Below are positions 16,560 to 25,682 of a stretch of 64,000 nucleotides of DNA, piece after piece. Numbering within the stretch: position 1 is the first letter of the stretch; every line of letters starts with the position of its first letter. Both the position numbers and the translations under genes were made by a program. Below the pieces are notes generated by a model. The model was not told the DNA's origin and searched no databases. It saw only the letters and a list, made by a program, of their open reading frames with translations. The stretch is from JAFGPL01 sp046485045 (GTDB lineage Bacteria > Bacteroidota > Bacteroidia > Bacteroidales > UBA10428): the NCBI GenBank assembly GCA_046485045.1, contig JAWOHT010000200.1:1-64000 (forward strand). The letters are read 5' to 3'.

Positions 16560-17234
16560 TTAATTTTCTTCTGCACTTTTTTGAGGTTCTTCGGACTCCT
16601 GATTTTCTTCTGGTGTAGCTTCAGCTTCAGCTTCTTTTGCCTTTTCTTCTACGGCAACAGCAGGTTCTTCGTTAGTGACTTCTGTAGCGGCTTCGGCAGT
16701 AGCTGTTTCTTCAACAACTTCTTCTTCTGGTTCAGCTACTTCTTTAGACTTGGACCTGGCTTCAGCTTCGGCCATTTTTGCAGCTTTTTTCGCTACTTCC
16801 TGTGCTTTTGCCTCATTTACCTTGGCTTCAGCATCCAGCTTCTTCTTTGCTTCATCTTCCTTAGCCTTGTTTACTTTCTGTTTATCTGCCTGTAATTTAT
16901 CTTCTTTTTCCTTTTTCCAGGCTTCAAACCGTTTTTCGGCTTCTTCTTCAGAGAAAGCACCTTTTATTACTCCTTCGAGAAGGTGTTTCTTCATCATAAC
17001 ACCATTTACAGATAAGATTGTCCTACATGAATCGGTAGGTTGAGCGCCCTGTTGTACCCAATACAATGCTCTATCAAAATTAATTTCAATAGTAGCAGGA
17101 TGAGAGACAGGATTGTATATGCCAATCCTTTCGATATATCTACCATCACGTGGCGCCCTGCTATCTGCAATAACAATGTGATAGAAAGGCTTCTTTTTCC
17201 GGCCTTGTCTAGTCAATCTGATTTTTAAGGGCAT
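16560..17234 (-). CDS. rpsP: Ribosomal protein bS16 with long low-complexity C-terminal tail
   Basis: The first ~85 residues are ordinary bS16 (PLKIRLTRQGRKKKPFYHIV, RDGRYIERIGIYNP), which binds 16S rRNA in the 30S body. After about residue 100 the protein continues for some 120 residues. This extension is first a Lys/Ala/Glu helix (KKEKEDKLQADKQK) and then an acidic Glu/Ala tail to residue 224. A typical bS16 has 80-90 residues. Bacteroidota bS16 often carry an extension, but this one more than doubles the protein. It leads the rpsP-rimM unit and has a well-formed promoter. Confidence 0.93.
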   Translation of the reverse strand: MPLKIRLTRQGRKKKPFYHIVIADSRAPRDGRYIERIGIYNPVSHPATIEINFDRALYWVQQGAQPTDSCRTILSVNGVMMKKHLLEGVIKGAFSEEEAEKRFEAWKKEKEDKLQADKQKVNKAKEDEAKKKLDAEAKVNEAKAQEVAKKAAKMAEAEARSKSKEVAEPEEEVVEETATAEAATEVTNEEPAVAVEEKAKEAEAEATPEENQESEEPQKSAEEN

Positions 17235-17288
17235 AATTCATTCATTTAATTAAACCTACGATAATTTTGATTTTTAAATTTGAGTCCG

Positions 17289-17322
17289 CAAAGTTAAAAT
17301 AATATTTTAACAATTAAACAAA
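17289..17322 (-). promoter_or_regulatory. Promoter of rpsP-rimM
   Basis: On the minus strand TTTG (17319-17322), a 22-base spacer and TAACTTTG (17289-17296) fit the Bacteroidota consensus. The expected start gives a leader of about 45 bases. Confidence 0.55.
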
Positions 17323-17499
17323 TTGGAAGTATATTTCCTTTGTCATTAAACAGGTTAATATGCTACAGTATAATTTAGTATTTTCATTAACAATAATTTT
17401 GAAAATATATTTTATTGAAATACAGAATAATATTACCTTATCTGGGTATCTGTTACCCATTATATTATTGCTGGTAAAATGAAATCACCTGTAACTCCT

Positions 17500-17528
17500 T
17501 TTGAGATATTAAAATTTAAGTATATTTG
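17500..17528 (+). promoter_or_regulatory. Promoter of hppA
   Basis: TTTG (17500-17503), a 17-base spacer and TATATTTG (17521-17528) match the TTTG / TAnnTTTG consensus on both elements. Confidence 0.6.
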
Positions 17529-17664
17529 CAGCTCATTTTTAAAGAGGTGAGGTTTGTGAAATTTGTAAATACTTCATATCAGGCTGCTCTAAATCTTCTC
17601 TTGTCCGATAATTCTTATTTCTTAATCTATATTAATTCTAATGTCAAATTAAAATACATTAAAA

Positions 17665-19950
17665 ATGATTAATTCTTTATTCTGGATTGTTCCTGTAGGC
17701 GCTTTATTGGCGCTGATTTTTGCCTACATATTTTATAAGGGGATGATGAAAAATTCCGAAGGCAATGACAGGATGAGAGAAATTGCCCAGTATGTCAGAG
17801 AAGGTTCAATGGCATACCTTAAAAGGCAGTACAAGGTTGTAGGTCTTGTATTTATTGTTCTGATAATTCTGTTGGGTGTGCTGGCATATTTCAGGGTTCA
17901 GAACCCGTTTGTGCCCGTTGCATTTCTTACAGGTGGTTTTTTCTCAGCGCTTTGCGGATACCTTGGTATGAAAACCGCCACCAATGCTTCGGCAAGAACT
18001 GCCCAGGGCGCTACTCAATCTCTGAACAAGGGACTGAAAGTTGCCTTTCGCAGCGGCGCTGTTATGGGTTTGGTCGTGGTTGGTTTCGGACTTCTGGATA
18101 TCAGTGCATGGTATCTGATTTTAACCAAATTGGTGTATACTACCGAGCATATGGCCAGTGGCCTTAACTGGCTCGGTTTGCAATTCGTTCATGCCGGAAC
18201 CACCGAACATGAAAAACTAATTGAAATTACAGCTACAATGCTTACGTTCGGTATGGGCGCTTCCACACAGGCTCTTTTCGCCCGTGTTGGCGGTGGAATT
18301 TACACAAAAGCTGCCGATGTTGGAGCCGACCTGGTTGGAAAAGTTGAAGCTGGTATACCCGAAGATGATCCGAGAAATCCTGCAACCATTGCCGATAACG
18401 TAGGTGATAATGTTGGAGATGTAGCCGGTATGGGCGCTGACCTTTATGAATCTTACTGCGGTTCGATACTTGCAACCGCCTCTCTTGGAGCTGCCTTACC
18501 CGGACTTGCCGGTCTGCACCAGACATCTGCTGTTGTTGCTCCTATGGTAGTTGCTGCGCTTGGCATCGTACTGTCTATAATAGGTATTTATATGGTAAGG
18601 ACAAAAGAGTCTGCTACACAGAAAAACCTGTTGCATGCCCTTTTGCTGGGTACCGGCGGTAGTTCGTTTTTAATTCTTATTGCTATGGCCATCATGGCAT
18701 ATGCCGGGTGGATTACCTGGGGAATTTTCGGCTCGGTTGTTGCCGGTCTGGCAGCAGGTGTGATTATAGGACAAGGTACCGAATATTTCACCTCAGATGA
18801 ATACAAACCTACGCGCGGTATTGCCGCTCAGGCACAACAAGGTCCCGCAACAACCATTATTGATGGTATAGCTGTGGGTATGTACTCAACATGGATTCCT
18901 GTAGTGACAATCGTACTTGGTATTCTTGCTGCATATGGTTTTGCCGGCGGATTTCAAAATTTTGCCCTGGGTGTATATGGTATAGGTTTTGCAGCAGTAG
19001 GTATGCTTTCTACTTTAGGTATTACACTCGCTACCGATGCTTTTGGCCCGATTGCCGATAATGCCGGCGGTAATGCCGAGATGGCCCATCTTCCCGCTGA
19101 AGTACGTCAACGTACAGATGCACTCGATATGCTGGGTAACACAACAGCGGCAACCGGTAAGGGATTTGCCATAGGTTCGGCTGCATTAACAGCAATGGCC
19201 TTATTGGCCGCTTACATGGAAGAGGTAAAGTTGTGGCTTGGAAGAATTGCCGGCGATGGATTCAGACAGGTAGGAAATGTAATTTTTTACAATAATGAAA
19301 TACCTGTGGTTGAAGAAGGACAGAAGGCCATTAAGATTGCCACTGCACACATTAACGATTTTGTCGAGGCATATAATCTGTCTATATTCAATCCGATGTT
19401 GATGGGCGGCTTATTTATCGGCGCTATGATGGCGTTTGTATTCTGTGCCATGACAATGAAGGCAGTAGGCCGTGCAGCCGGAGCAATGGTTGATGAAGTA
19501 AGAAGACAATTTAAAGAAATTCCAGGAATTATGGAAGGAACAGCCACCCCGGAATATGCAAAATGTGTGGCTATCTCAACCAAAGGCGCACAAAGAGAAA
19601 TGCTTGTACCTTCGTTGCTGGCAATTGCCGTTCCGGTAGTAATCGGGGTTTTAATGGGTGTTGCCGGTGTAGTAGGACTTCTGGCAGGAGGCCTTACAGC
19701 AGGTTTCACACTGGCATGTATGCTTAACAATGCCGGTGGCGCATGGGACAATGCAAAAAAATATATTGAAAAAGGAAATTACGGCGGAAAAGGCGGCATC
19801 ACCCACAAAGCAAGTGTTGTTGGCGACACAGTCGGAGATCCTTTTAAAGATACTTCAGGCCCGTCATTGAACATTCTTATTAAGCTTATGACAATGGTTT
19901 CTGTTGTTATGGCAGGACTTACAGTTACTTTTGGTATCCTGGCAGCTTAA
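17665..19950 (+). CDS. hppA: Ion-translocating membrane pyrophosphatase, K+-dependent type
   Basis: This 761-residue, roughly 16-helix membrane enzyme hydrolyses pyrophosphate and pumps H+ and/or Na+ out of the cytoplasm. The Mg-PPi site is plain: ADVGADLVGKVEAGIPEDDPRNPATIADNVGDNVGD, and the C-terminal DTVGDPFKDTSGPS. In GNTTAATGKG an Ala stands where K+-independent enzymes have Lys, so this is the K+-stimulated subclass. I cannot decide H+ versus Na+ pumping from the sequence. It is a single-gene unit with its own promoter and a strong terminator. It would save energy during biosynthesis, which suits fermentative or anaerobic growth. Confidence 0.96.
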   Translation: MINSLFWIVPVGALLALIFAYIFYKGMMKNSEGNDRMREIAQYVREGSMAYLKRQYKVVGLVFIVLIILLGVLAYFRVQNPFVPVAFLTGGFFSALCGYLGMKTATNASARTAQGATQSLNKGLKVAFRSGAVMGLVVVGFGLLDISAWYLILTKLVYTTEHMASGLNWLGLQFVHAGTTEHEKLIEITATMLTFGMGASTQALFARVGGGIYTKAADVGADLVGKVEAGIPEDDPRNPATIADNVGDNVGDVAGMGADLYESYCGSILATASLGAALPGLAGLHQTSAVVAPMVVAALGIVLSIIGIYMVRTKESATQKNLLHALLLGTGGSSFLILIAMAIMAYAGWITWGIFGSVVAGLAAGVIIGQGTEYFTSDEYKPTRGIAAQAQQGPATTIIDGIAVGMYSTWIPVVTIVLGILAAYGFAGGFQNFALGVYGIGFAAVGMLSTLGITLATDAFGPIADNAGGNAEMAHLPAEVRQRTDALDMLGNTTAATGKGFAIGSAALTAMALLAAYMEEVKLWLGRIAGDGFRQVGNVIFYNNEIPVVEEGQKAIKIATAHINDFVEAYNLSIFNPMLMGGLFIGAMMAFVFCAMTMKAVGRAAGAMVDEVRRQFKEIPGIMEGTATPEYAKCVAISTKGAQREMLVPSLLAIAVPVVIGVLMGVAGVVGLLAGGLTAGFTLACMLNNAGGAWDNAKKYIEKGNYGGKGGITHKASVVGDTVGDPFKDTSGPSLNILIKLMTMVSVVMAGLTVTFGILAA

Positions 19951-19963
19951 TAATATCTATCTT

Positions 19964-20014
19964 ATCATAATAAAAAAACCCTTTGAAGAATTCAAAGGGT
20001 TTTTTTATTATGAT
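19964..20014. terminator. Bidirectional terminator between hppA and the LolD-like gene
   Basis: Arms 19964-19987 and 19991-20014 pair perfectly over 24 bp around the loop GAA. The core ACCCTTTGAA/TTCAAAGGGT is flanked by A7 and T7, so it can terminate transcripts from either side. Confidence 0.85.
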
Positions 20015-20015
20015 A

Positions 20016-20669
20016 TCAGTTAATCATCTTTCCGTCCTGCATCTTAAGCATCCTGTCAGACATCGCGGCCAGTTCTTTATCGTGTGTTACGATAACAAAA
20101 GTCTGGTTAAATTTATCGCGTAATGTAAAAAAAAGTTCATGCAATTCTGTTTTATGCACCGTATCTAAATTACCTGAAGGTTCATCTGCAAGAACCACAG
20201 CAGGATTGTTGATAAGTGCGCGTGCCACAGCAACCCGTTGCTGTTCTCCGCCTGAAAGTTCATTTGGTTTATGATTTAAACGGTGACCCAGTTTTAAAAA
20301 ACTCATGATATCTTTTGCCCTTTTCTCTGCCTCCAGTCTGGGTATTTTTGCAATAAATGCCGGTATGCACACATTCTCTAATGCAGTGAATTCAGGCAGC
20401 AGGTGATGAAACTGAAATACAAAACCTATGTTTCCGTTTCTGAATCTTGCAAGCTGTTTGTCTTTTAAAGTATTGATATTTAATCCGTCAAAAGACACCG
20501 AACCACCGGTAGGTTTTAACAGAGTGCCTATTATTTGCAACAGGGTAGTTTTACCAGCTCCACTGGGACCAACGATAGTGGCAATTTCCCCCTTTTTTAT
20601 TATTACATGAATGTCTTTTAGCACCTGAAGTTCGCCAAATGATTTTGAAATACCGGATACCTCTATCAT
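20016..20669 (-). CDS. lolD: LolD-like ABC transporter ATP-binding protein
   Basis: This 217-residue ATPase belongs to the LolD/MacB group that drives release of lipoproteins or other substrates from the inner membrane. Walker A is GPSGAGKTT, the signature motif is LSGGEQQRVAVARAL, Walker B is VVLADEPSGNLD, and the switch His is in VTHD. The frame reaches back to 20711 (an ATG inside the preceding gene), but the ATG at 20667-20669 starts directly at IEVSGISKSFG, as in relatives, and avoids the overlap. No LolC/E permease is adjacent, so the partner must be elsewhere. It is the last gene of the tatA-antiporter-lolD run. Confidence 0.82.
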   Translation of the reverse strand: MIEVSGISKSFGELQVLKDIHVIIKKGEIATIVGPSGAGKTTLLQIIGTLLKPTGGSVSFDGLNINTLKDKQLARFRNGNIGFVFQFHHLLPEFTALENVCIPAFIAKIPRLEAEKRAKDIMSFLKLGHRLNHKPNELSGGEQQRVAVARALINNPAVVLADEPSGNLDTVHKTELHELFFTLRDKFNQTFVIVTHDKELAAMSDRMLKMQDGKMIN

Positions 20670-20674
20670 AAATA

Positions 20675-21613
20675 CTACATTTTTATAAAAAGTAAATAAA
20701 CGTATAAACAATATACAGCAAAGAGTATTACTCCTTTTAACCTGGTTAGTTTACCCGGATTAAATGGCAGCAGGAAGAGAAACAGAAGTATGGCAACACC
20801 CAGCACCCAGTATATATCAAAACTAATTGTGGCCGGGGGTATTTCAATTTTTTTTATAAGTGCAGTTATTCCCAGTACACCAAGAATATTGAAAATATTG
20901 GAGCCAACAATATTTCCGATGGAGATATCCATCTCCTTTTTTAAAGCCGCTATTACAGAGGTGGCTAATTCCGGAACACTTGTGCCAAAGGCTATTAGGG
21001 TGATGGAGATTACCCGTTCGTTAATGTGAAACTTTTCGGCAATGATAACTGCATTTTTTACCAGCAGGTCTGAACCAAAAGCAAGCCCTGCAGAAGAAAT
21101 CAACACTACAAAGATTGCGATTGCAGGGGAGTAGGCAGGTGGTTCAATAAGAATATCTTCAAGTAATTGCCTTTTACGCGATAGATTAATCGAGATGGTG
21201 ATATAACCACAAAGTAAAAGTACAAAGGTAACCCCTTCGAAAAATTGAATAAAACCATCGAGTATAAAAAGATAAAACAGAATACTCGAAAACATCATAA
21301 AAGCCCAGTCATATACCACCGATTTTCTTTTTAATGTAATCGGGAAAATAACTGCTGTCAACGCCAGCACCAATGCAATATTTACAATGTTTGAGCCCAC
21401 CACATTGCCCACTGAAATACCCGGATGGTTTTCTATAGCTGCGGTAACACTTACAAACAACTCGGGGGCAGATGTTCCGAATGCAACAACAGTTAATCCT
21501 ATAACAAGTCTTGAAACTTTATACCTGAGTGCGATTGAAACACTTGATTTTACAAGATATTTACCGCTGGCAATAAGAATTATGAATCCGGTCAGCAGCA
21601 GCAAATATTCCAT
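20675..21613 (-). CDS. Calcium/sodium antiporter (CaCA family, YrbG-like)
   Basis: This 312-residue inner-membrane protein has about 10 helices arranged as two homologous halves. Each half carries the alpha-repeat signature: VVAFGTSAPELFVSV with NVVGSNIVNI in the first, and LIAFGTSVPELATSV with NIVGSNIFNI in the second. These Glu- and Asn-containing motifs line the cation site in YrbG and NCX exchangers. It should exchange Ca2+ for Na+ or H+. It lies between tatA and the LolD-like gene (gaps 55 and 5 bases), a pairing without obvious functional logic. Confidence 0.9.
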   Translation of the reverse strand: MEYLLLLTGFIILIASGKYLVKSSVSIALRYKVSRLVIGLTVVAFGTSAPELFVSVTAAIENHPGISVGNVVGSNIVNIALVLALTAVIFPITLKRKSVVYDWAFMMFSSILFYLFILDGFIQFFEGVTFVLLLCGYITISINLSRKRQLLEDILIEPPAYSPAIAIFVVLISSAGLAFGSDLLVKNAVIIAEKFHINERVISITLIAFGTSVPELATSVIAALKKEMDISIGNIVGSNIFNILGVLGITALIKKIEIPPATISFDIYWVLGVAILLFLFLLPFNPGKLTRLKGVILFAVYCLYVYLLFIKM

Positions 21614-21668
21614 AAATTGTTAAATGGTTAATTAGTAATTGTATGAGTTAAATTCAAGTAAAATTCAT

Positions 21669-21890
21669 CTAACCTGAAATATTTTTTTTAATATCCTTGA
21701 TATCGTTATTAATATCCTTCGAATTTTCATTAATCTCACGCTTAATATCTTCGGTTGCTTTCTTAAATTCTCTCAGCCCTTTACCAAGCCCTTTGGCAAA
21801 TTCGGGTATCTTTTTCGATCCGAAAAGCAGCAATACGGCTACGAAAATCACCAGTATTTCTTGTCCGCTTATAAAAAGCAATGTATTCAT
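21669..21890 (-). CDS. tatA: Sec-independent translocase subunit TatA/E
   Basis: This 73-residue protein has one N-terminal membrane helix (ILVIFVAVLLLFGSKKIPEF), the FGxxKxPE hinge and an amphipathic helix (AKGLGKGLREFKKATEDIKREI), as in TatA. A charged tail rich in Asp, Asn and Lys ends the protein. TatA oligomers form the passage for folded proteins with twin-arginine signals. tatC is not in this window. One candidate substrate is the aldo/keto reductase at 27859, which has an RR signal. Confidence 0.92.
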   Translation of the reverse strand: MNTLLFISGQEILVIFVAVLLLFGSKKIPEFAKGLGKGLREFKKATEDIKREINENSKDINNDIKDIKKNISG

Positions 21891-21920
21891 TATCTTTTCT
21901 GATTGAAATGCAAATATATA

Positions 21921-21952
21921 AAAAAAGCCCCAATCTTTAACCGGGGCTTTTA
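21921..21952 (-). terminator. Terminator of secDF
   Basis: On the minus strand AAAGCCCC and GGGGCTTT form an 8-bp stem with a 11-base loop, followed by a T run. It lies about 25 bases after the secDF stop. Confidence 0.75.
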
Positions 21953-21977
21953 TTTGAATATAATAAAAAGTTATTTG

Positions 21978-24900
21978 TCAGCTTTTCTTTGCCAGTCTTT
22001 TCAGCGTATCGTATACAACAGGGGTAGCCACAAACAGCGATGAATATGTTCCCACAACGATACCAATGAGCATGGCAAATACAAATCCCTGGATGCTTTC
22101 TCCGCCAAAGATGAAAATGGTAAGCAACACCACTATTGTAGTCATAGAGGTGTTAATGGTCCTTGATAAAGTACTGTTCAAAGCAAGGTTCATCATTTCA
22201 GATCTTTCCATTTTCGGGTGCAGCTTCCGGTATTCCCTTATCCGGTCGAACACAATCACTGTATCATTTATCGAATAACCAACAACTGTAAGGATAGCCG
22301 CAATAAACGACTGGTCAATCTCAAGTGAGAATGGCATTAACCCGTACAACAGCGAAAATACCCCCAGAACAATCAGCGAGTCGTGCACAAGAGCAAGAAC
22401 AGCCCCCATACCGAACTGCCAGTTTCTGAATCTGATGAATATATACAGAAACATAAAAACCAAAGATACCAACAATGCGAATACAGACTGTCTTTTGATA
22501 TCGTCTGCTATGGTTGCCCCCACCCTTTGAGAGCTTCTCCAGTAATCTTCGTTAAACTGATCAAAAGTAACATTTTCTCCAAGTATAGGTTTCAACCCAT
22601 TGTAAAGGGTATACTGTACTTCGCTTTCAACGGTTTCGCTGTCATCATCAATCCTGTAACGGGTTGTAATCCTCACCTGGTTGTCGGACCCGAAGGTAAT
22701 GACTTTTGGACGTTCCTGCAGTGTATTTTCAAGCATTCCGGCTATTTCAGCAGTTTTAACGCTTTGGTCGAATTTAATGATGTAATTTCTTCCACCAACG
22801 AAGTCCACTCCCTGATCAAGGCCGCGGGTAAACAATGAACCCAGCGCTACAAGAATTACCAAACCCGAAACAATATAAAAGGTTTTTCTAAGCCCGATAA
22901 AGTTTATTTTGGTATTTTTGAAAGCACCCTCGGTGAGTTTTGTGGAAAATGTCAGGGTTTTGTTCCTGTCAAGAAAAGCTTCAAAAACAAGCCGGGTAAT
23001 GAAAATGGCAGAGAATAGCGAGGTGATGATACCAATTACAAGGGTTGTTGCAAAACCTTTAATAGGACCAGTTCCCAGTAAAAACAGAATAATACCTGTA
23101 ATAAGGGTTGTAAGGTTACCATCAAAAATTGCAGAGTAAGCATTTTTATAACCATCTGAAATTGCCATACGAATACCCTTTCCACCTGCAATCTCTTCAC
23201 GTATTCTTTCAAAAATAAGCACATTGGCGTCAACCGACATACCAATTGTTAAAACGATACCTGCGATACCCGGCAGGGTAAGGGCAGGGCCGAGTGAGGC
23301 CAGCACACCGATAAGGAAAAACATATTGGAGATTAGTGCAATATTGGCAACCATACCTGCCCTGCGGCTGTAGTAAAACAACATATATAACAAAACGACA
23401 ACAAAGGCAACGATAAAAGAGTTTAATCCCGATTTTACCGACTGGCGTCCAAGAGAAGGACCAATCACTTCTTCCTGAATAATCTTGCATCGTGCGGGCA
23501 AAGTACCTGATTTTAACAAATTAGACAGGTCCTGTGCATCTTTTGGGGTAAAATTACCTGAAATCTCAGTGCTGCCTGTAGTAATCTCTTCTCTTACAAC
23601 TGCTGCCGAATAAACCAGATCGTCCATAGCGACGATAATAAATTTGCCGACATTATTCTGAGTTATCAAAGCCCACTTTTTGGTCCCTGTACCGTTCATG
23701 TTCATAGAAACGTTGGCTGTACCGGTGTACTGATCAAAACCGTCTCTTGCGCTTACAATTACATCACCATCAAGCGGGGCATTGCCATCACGCCCGGTAA
23801 TCCTAATAGCATGCATATCATAAATGTCGGTCGGCTTTCTTGTTTCGGGATCTTCCACAGGCATGGCAGACCAGAAATATTTGAAATCTTTCGGAAACAC
23901 TCCGCGTTGTATTGCAATTTTCATCAGCCTGTTTACCCTGGCAGTATCACGGTAATGGGAGCGCCCGATCCTGCTGCCCGGTATCAGTTCATTGGCTGTG
24001 GCATATGGGGATAAAACGGCAAAAAGCGGGAAGTTTTCAAACATCGAAGCTTCAGATAGCGAGTCTATGGCAGAAGTGTCGCTTTCGAGCTGCGAGATGA
24101 GAGAAGGTTCGGAAACTTCTTCTTCAACTACTGGGGCCTCTTTTGTTTCTTCAACTTGCTGCAAAAGGTCTGTTCCGCCTGGTGTATCCTGAATTTCCTG
24201 TGTAGCGAGTCTCTCTTTTTCAAGCTCCTTCTCGGCATCAAGGTATTGTTTAATTACTTTATTGGCTTCGATAAGGTTATCATAAATCTCAAGGTTGTCG
24301 TATGTCTCCCAGAATTCAAGTTTGGCAGTTCCCTGCAAAAGTTTTTCAACCCTGGCTTTATCTTTAACCCCGGGCAGCTCAACAAGAATACGCTCACCTC
24401 CTTCGATGCGCTGAATATTGGGTTGCGCAACACCAAAATGGTCAATTCGGGTGCGGATAATGTTGAATGAGTTATTAATGGCACTCTCGGTCTCCAGTTT
24501 AATAGCATCCAGCACTTGTTCATTGGTTGAATTGTAAGTGATTTTTTCACGCAACTGGGGAGTCATAAAAACATTAGCGGCCATTTGTGCATCGGGGTTG
24601 ATCTCCTTCCATGCGCGTCCAAACAGGTCAACAAAATTGCCCTCGGCTTTCTGTTGCATCTCTTTTGCCTTTGCAATGGCTTTGTTGAAAGTAGTGTCTT
24701 TACTGTTGTTGGCAAGGGCGCGTACAACATCTTCTGCAGATACTTCAAGTATCACGTTCATACCACCCTGCAGGTCAAGTCCAAGATTTATTTCTCTTTC
24801 GAGGCACTCTTTATAGGTATATTTTCTCAACCCAAGAAAATTGTATACGACTTCACCCGAAATTGAATCAAGGTATTGCTGTCTGAGTGCAGGATCTCCC

Positions 24901-25019
24901 TGTGCATGCTGGCTGGCCTTGTTTCTAACCTGATATGTTTTAACTGTAAACCAAAGCTGATAAACACAAACAAGAGCAAGTGCTATTGCCAGGGTCCATA
25001 TGGCTCCTTTATTTCGCAT
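21978..25019 (-). CDS. secDF: Fused protein-export membrane protein SecDF
   Basis: SecDF pulls proteins out of the SecYEG channel using the proton gradient. This 1013-residue form joins SecD (about 1-670) and SecF (about 710-1013), each with six membrane helices. SecD motifs include REINLGLDLQGGMNV near residue 75, VELPGVKD, and GSVDANVLIFERIREE-like GMSVDANVLIFERI. SecF motifs include VDFVGGRNY and YSINDTVIVFDRIRE. A roughly 60-residue acidic low-complexity stretch (ETKEAPVVEEEVSEP) interrupts the first periplasmic domain. Fusion is the norm in Bacteroidota. It is a single gene with its own promoter element and terminator. Confidence 0.95.
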   Translation of the reverse strand: MRNKGAIWTLAIALALVCVYQLWFTVKTYQVRNKASQHAQGDPALRQQYLDSISGEVVYNFLGLRKYTYKECLEREINLGLDLQGGMNVILEVSAEDVVRALANNSKDTTFNKAIAKAKEMQQKAEGNFVDLFGRAWKEINPDAQMAANVFMTPQLREKITYNSTNEQVLDAIKLETESAINNSFNIIRTRIDHFGVAQPNIQRIEGGERILVELPGVKDKARVEKLLQGTAKLEFWETYDNLEIYDNLIEANKVIKQYLDAEKELEKERLATQEIQDTPGGTDLLQQVEETKEAPVVEEEVSEPSLISQLESDTSAIDSLSEASMFENFPLFAVLSPYATANELIPGSRIGRSHYRDTARVNRLMKIAIQRGVFPKDFKYFWSAMPVEDPETRKPTDIYDMHAIRITGRDGNAPLDGDVIVSARDGFDQYTGTANVSMNMNGTGTKKWALITQNNVGKFIIVAMDDLVYSAAVVREEITTGSTEISGNFTPKDAQDLSNLLKSGTLPARCKIIQEEVIGPSLGRQSVKSGLNSFIVAFVVVLLYMLFYYSRRAGMVANIALISNMFFLIGVLASLGPALTLPGIAGIVLTIGMSVDANVLIFERIREEIAGGKGIRMAISDGYKNAYSAIFDGNLTTLITGIILFLLGTGPIKGFATTLVIGIITSLFSAIFITRLVFEAFLDRNKTLTFSTKLTEGAFKNTKINFIGLRKTFYIVSGLVILVALGSLFTRGLDQGVDFVGGRNYIIKFDQSVKTAEIAGMLENTLQERPKVITFGSDNQVRITTRYRIDDDSETVESEVQYTLYNGLKPILGENVTFDQFNEDYWRSSQRVGATIADDIKRQSVFALLVSLVFMFLYIFIRFRNWQFGMGAVLALVHDSLIVLGVFSLLYGLMPFSLEIDQSFIAAILTVVGYSINDTVIVFDRIREYRKLHPKMERSEMMNLALNSTLSRTINTSMTTIVVLLTIFIFGGESIQGFVFAMLIGIVVGTYSSLFVATPVVYDTLKRLAKKS

Positions 25020-25065
25020 TTTATTAGTATTTTATGATTTTATTTAAGTTTTTAAACAAGTGGCG

Positions 25066-25073
25066 CAAATATA
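25066..25073 (-). promoter_or_regulatory. -7 promoter element of secDF
   Basis: The minus strand reads TATATTTGCGCC here, matching TAnnTTTG and nearly identical to the dapL element. No -33 TTG is seen at the right distance. Confidence 0.4.
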
Positions 25074-25163
25074 ATTAAATTTTAATAATAAACTAAATGG
25101 AATGAAATATAGCCAAAGGCATTACCATAAATTATTTTATTCTTAAAGGACTGAGGTGGATAA

Positions 25164-25655
25164 TCATTCTTGTATTACATGCGGGGGGCAATTTTGGGCA
25201 ACGGCCTTCCGGAGTTTTTTGACAATCTGTTGCATTTCAGAAGATGAATGTCTCGGCCTGTTCAGGCTGTCAATCATCTTTTCATTGTTTTCAAGGAGTT
25301 TCGGATACCAGTCACCCGGTTCGGGCAGGTCGCCTTTTTGCCGGGGTATTATATGAAAATGCAGGTGCTCAATAGTCTGTCCGGTTTCAGGTTTTTCCTG
25401 AAGGGTCCAGTCAAAACTATTGGTATTGAATACATTTCCTAAAATGCGGGTGACGCTTCGGCAAAAAGCAACAAATTCATTTAATTCATTATCAGAAAGT
25501 TGCATTATACTATCGAAATGTTTTTTTGGGATTACAAGTGTATGCCCGGGCAATACCGGTGCAATGTTATAAATAGCGAAAAAACCCGCGCTTTCCATAA
25601 AGGCTGTGTCTTTTGCCACAGGAAGGCAAAACGGGCATGGGACCTCTTTGGGCAT
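25164..25655 (-). CDS. HIT-family nucleotide hydrolase/transferase
   Basis: This 163-residue protein has the histidine-triad motif HLHFHIIPR (His97, His99, His101), which cleaves nucleotide phosphoramidates or dinucleoside polyphosphates. The N-terminus reads PCPFCLPV, a CxxC-type zinc-binding pair seen in many HIT proteins. LPGHTLVIPKKHFDSI is the typical strand before the triad. It should be cytoplasmic. It is followed by no obvious partner; the nitroreductase gene upstream (25683) is on the same strand 27 bases away. Exact substrate unknown. Confidence 0.88.
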   Translation of the reverse strand: MPKEVPCPFCLPVAKDTAFMESAGFFAIYNIAPVLPGHTLVIPKKHFDSIMQLSDNELNEFVAFCRSVTRILGNVFNTNSFDWTLQEKPETGQTIEHLHFHIIPRQKGDLPEPGDWYPKLLENNEKMIDSLNRPRHSSSEMQQIVKKLRKAVAQNCPPHVIQE

Positions 25656-25682
25656 ATCTTGCTTTATTTGGTTACATATTAA

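Larger units (their letters stand above)
17235..17664. other. Divergent intergenic region between rpsP and hppA
   Basis: These 430 AT-rich bases contain the rpsP promoter (17289-17322, minus) and the hppA promoter (17500-17528, plus). The segment in between and the hppA leader (about 130 bases) show no ORF of note and no strong hairpin. Confidence 0.6.

Noticed and set aside
16581..16895. Phe/Ser-rich frame on the plus strand opposite rpsP
   Set aside because: It is the antisense of the repetitive Glu/Ala/Lys tail of bS16 and has no support as a gene.
20670..20711. Longer N-terminus of the LolD-like ATPase
   Set aside because: The extra 14 residues overlap the antiporter gene and have no counterpart in relatives; the ATG at 20669 fits better.
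22383..22838. 151-codon frame on the plus strand inside secDF
   Set aside because: It lies opposite well-conserved SecF coding sequence and shows no recognisable domain.
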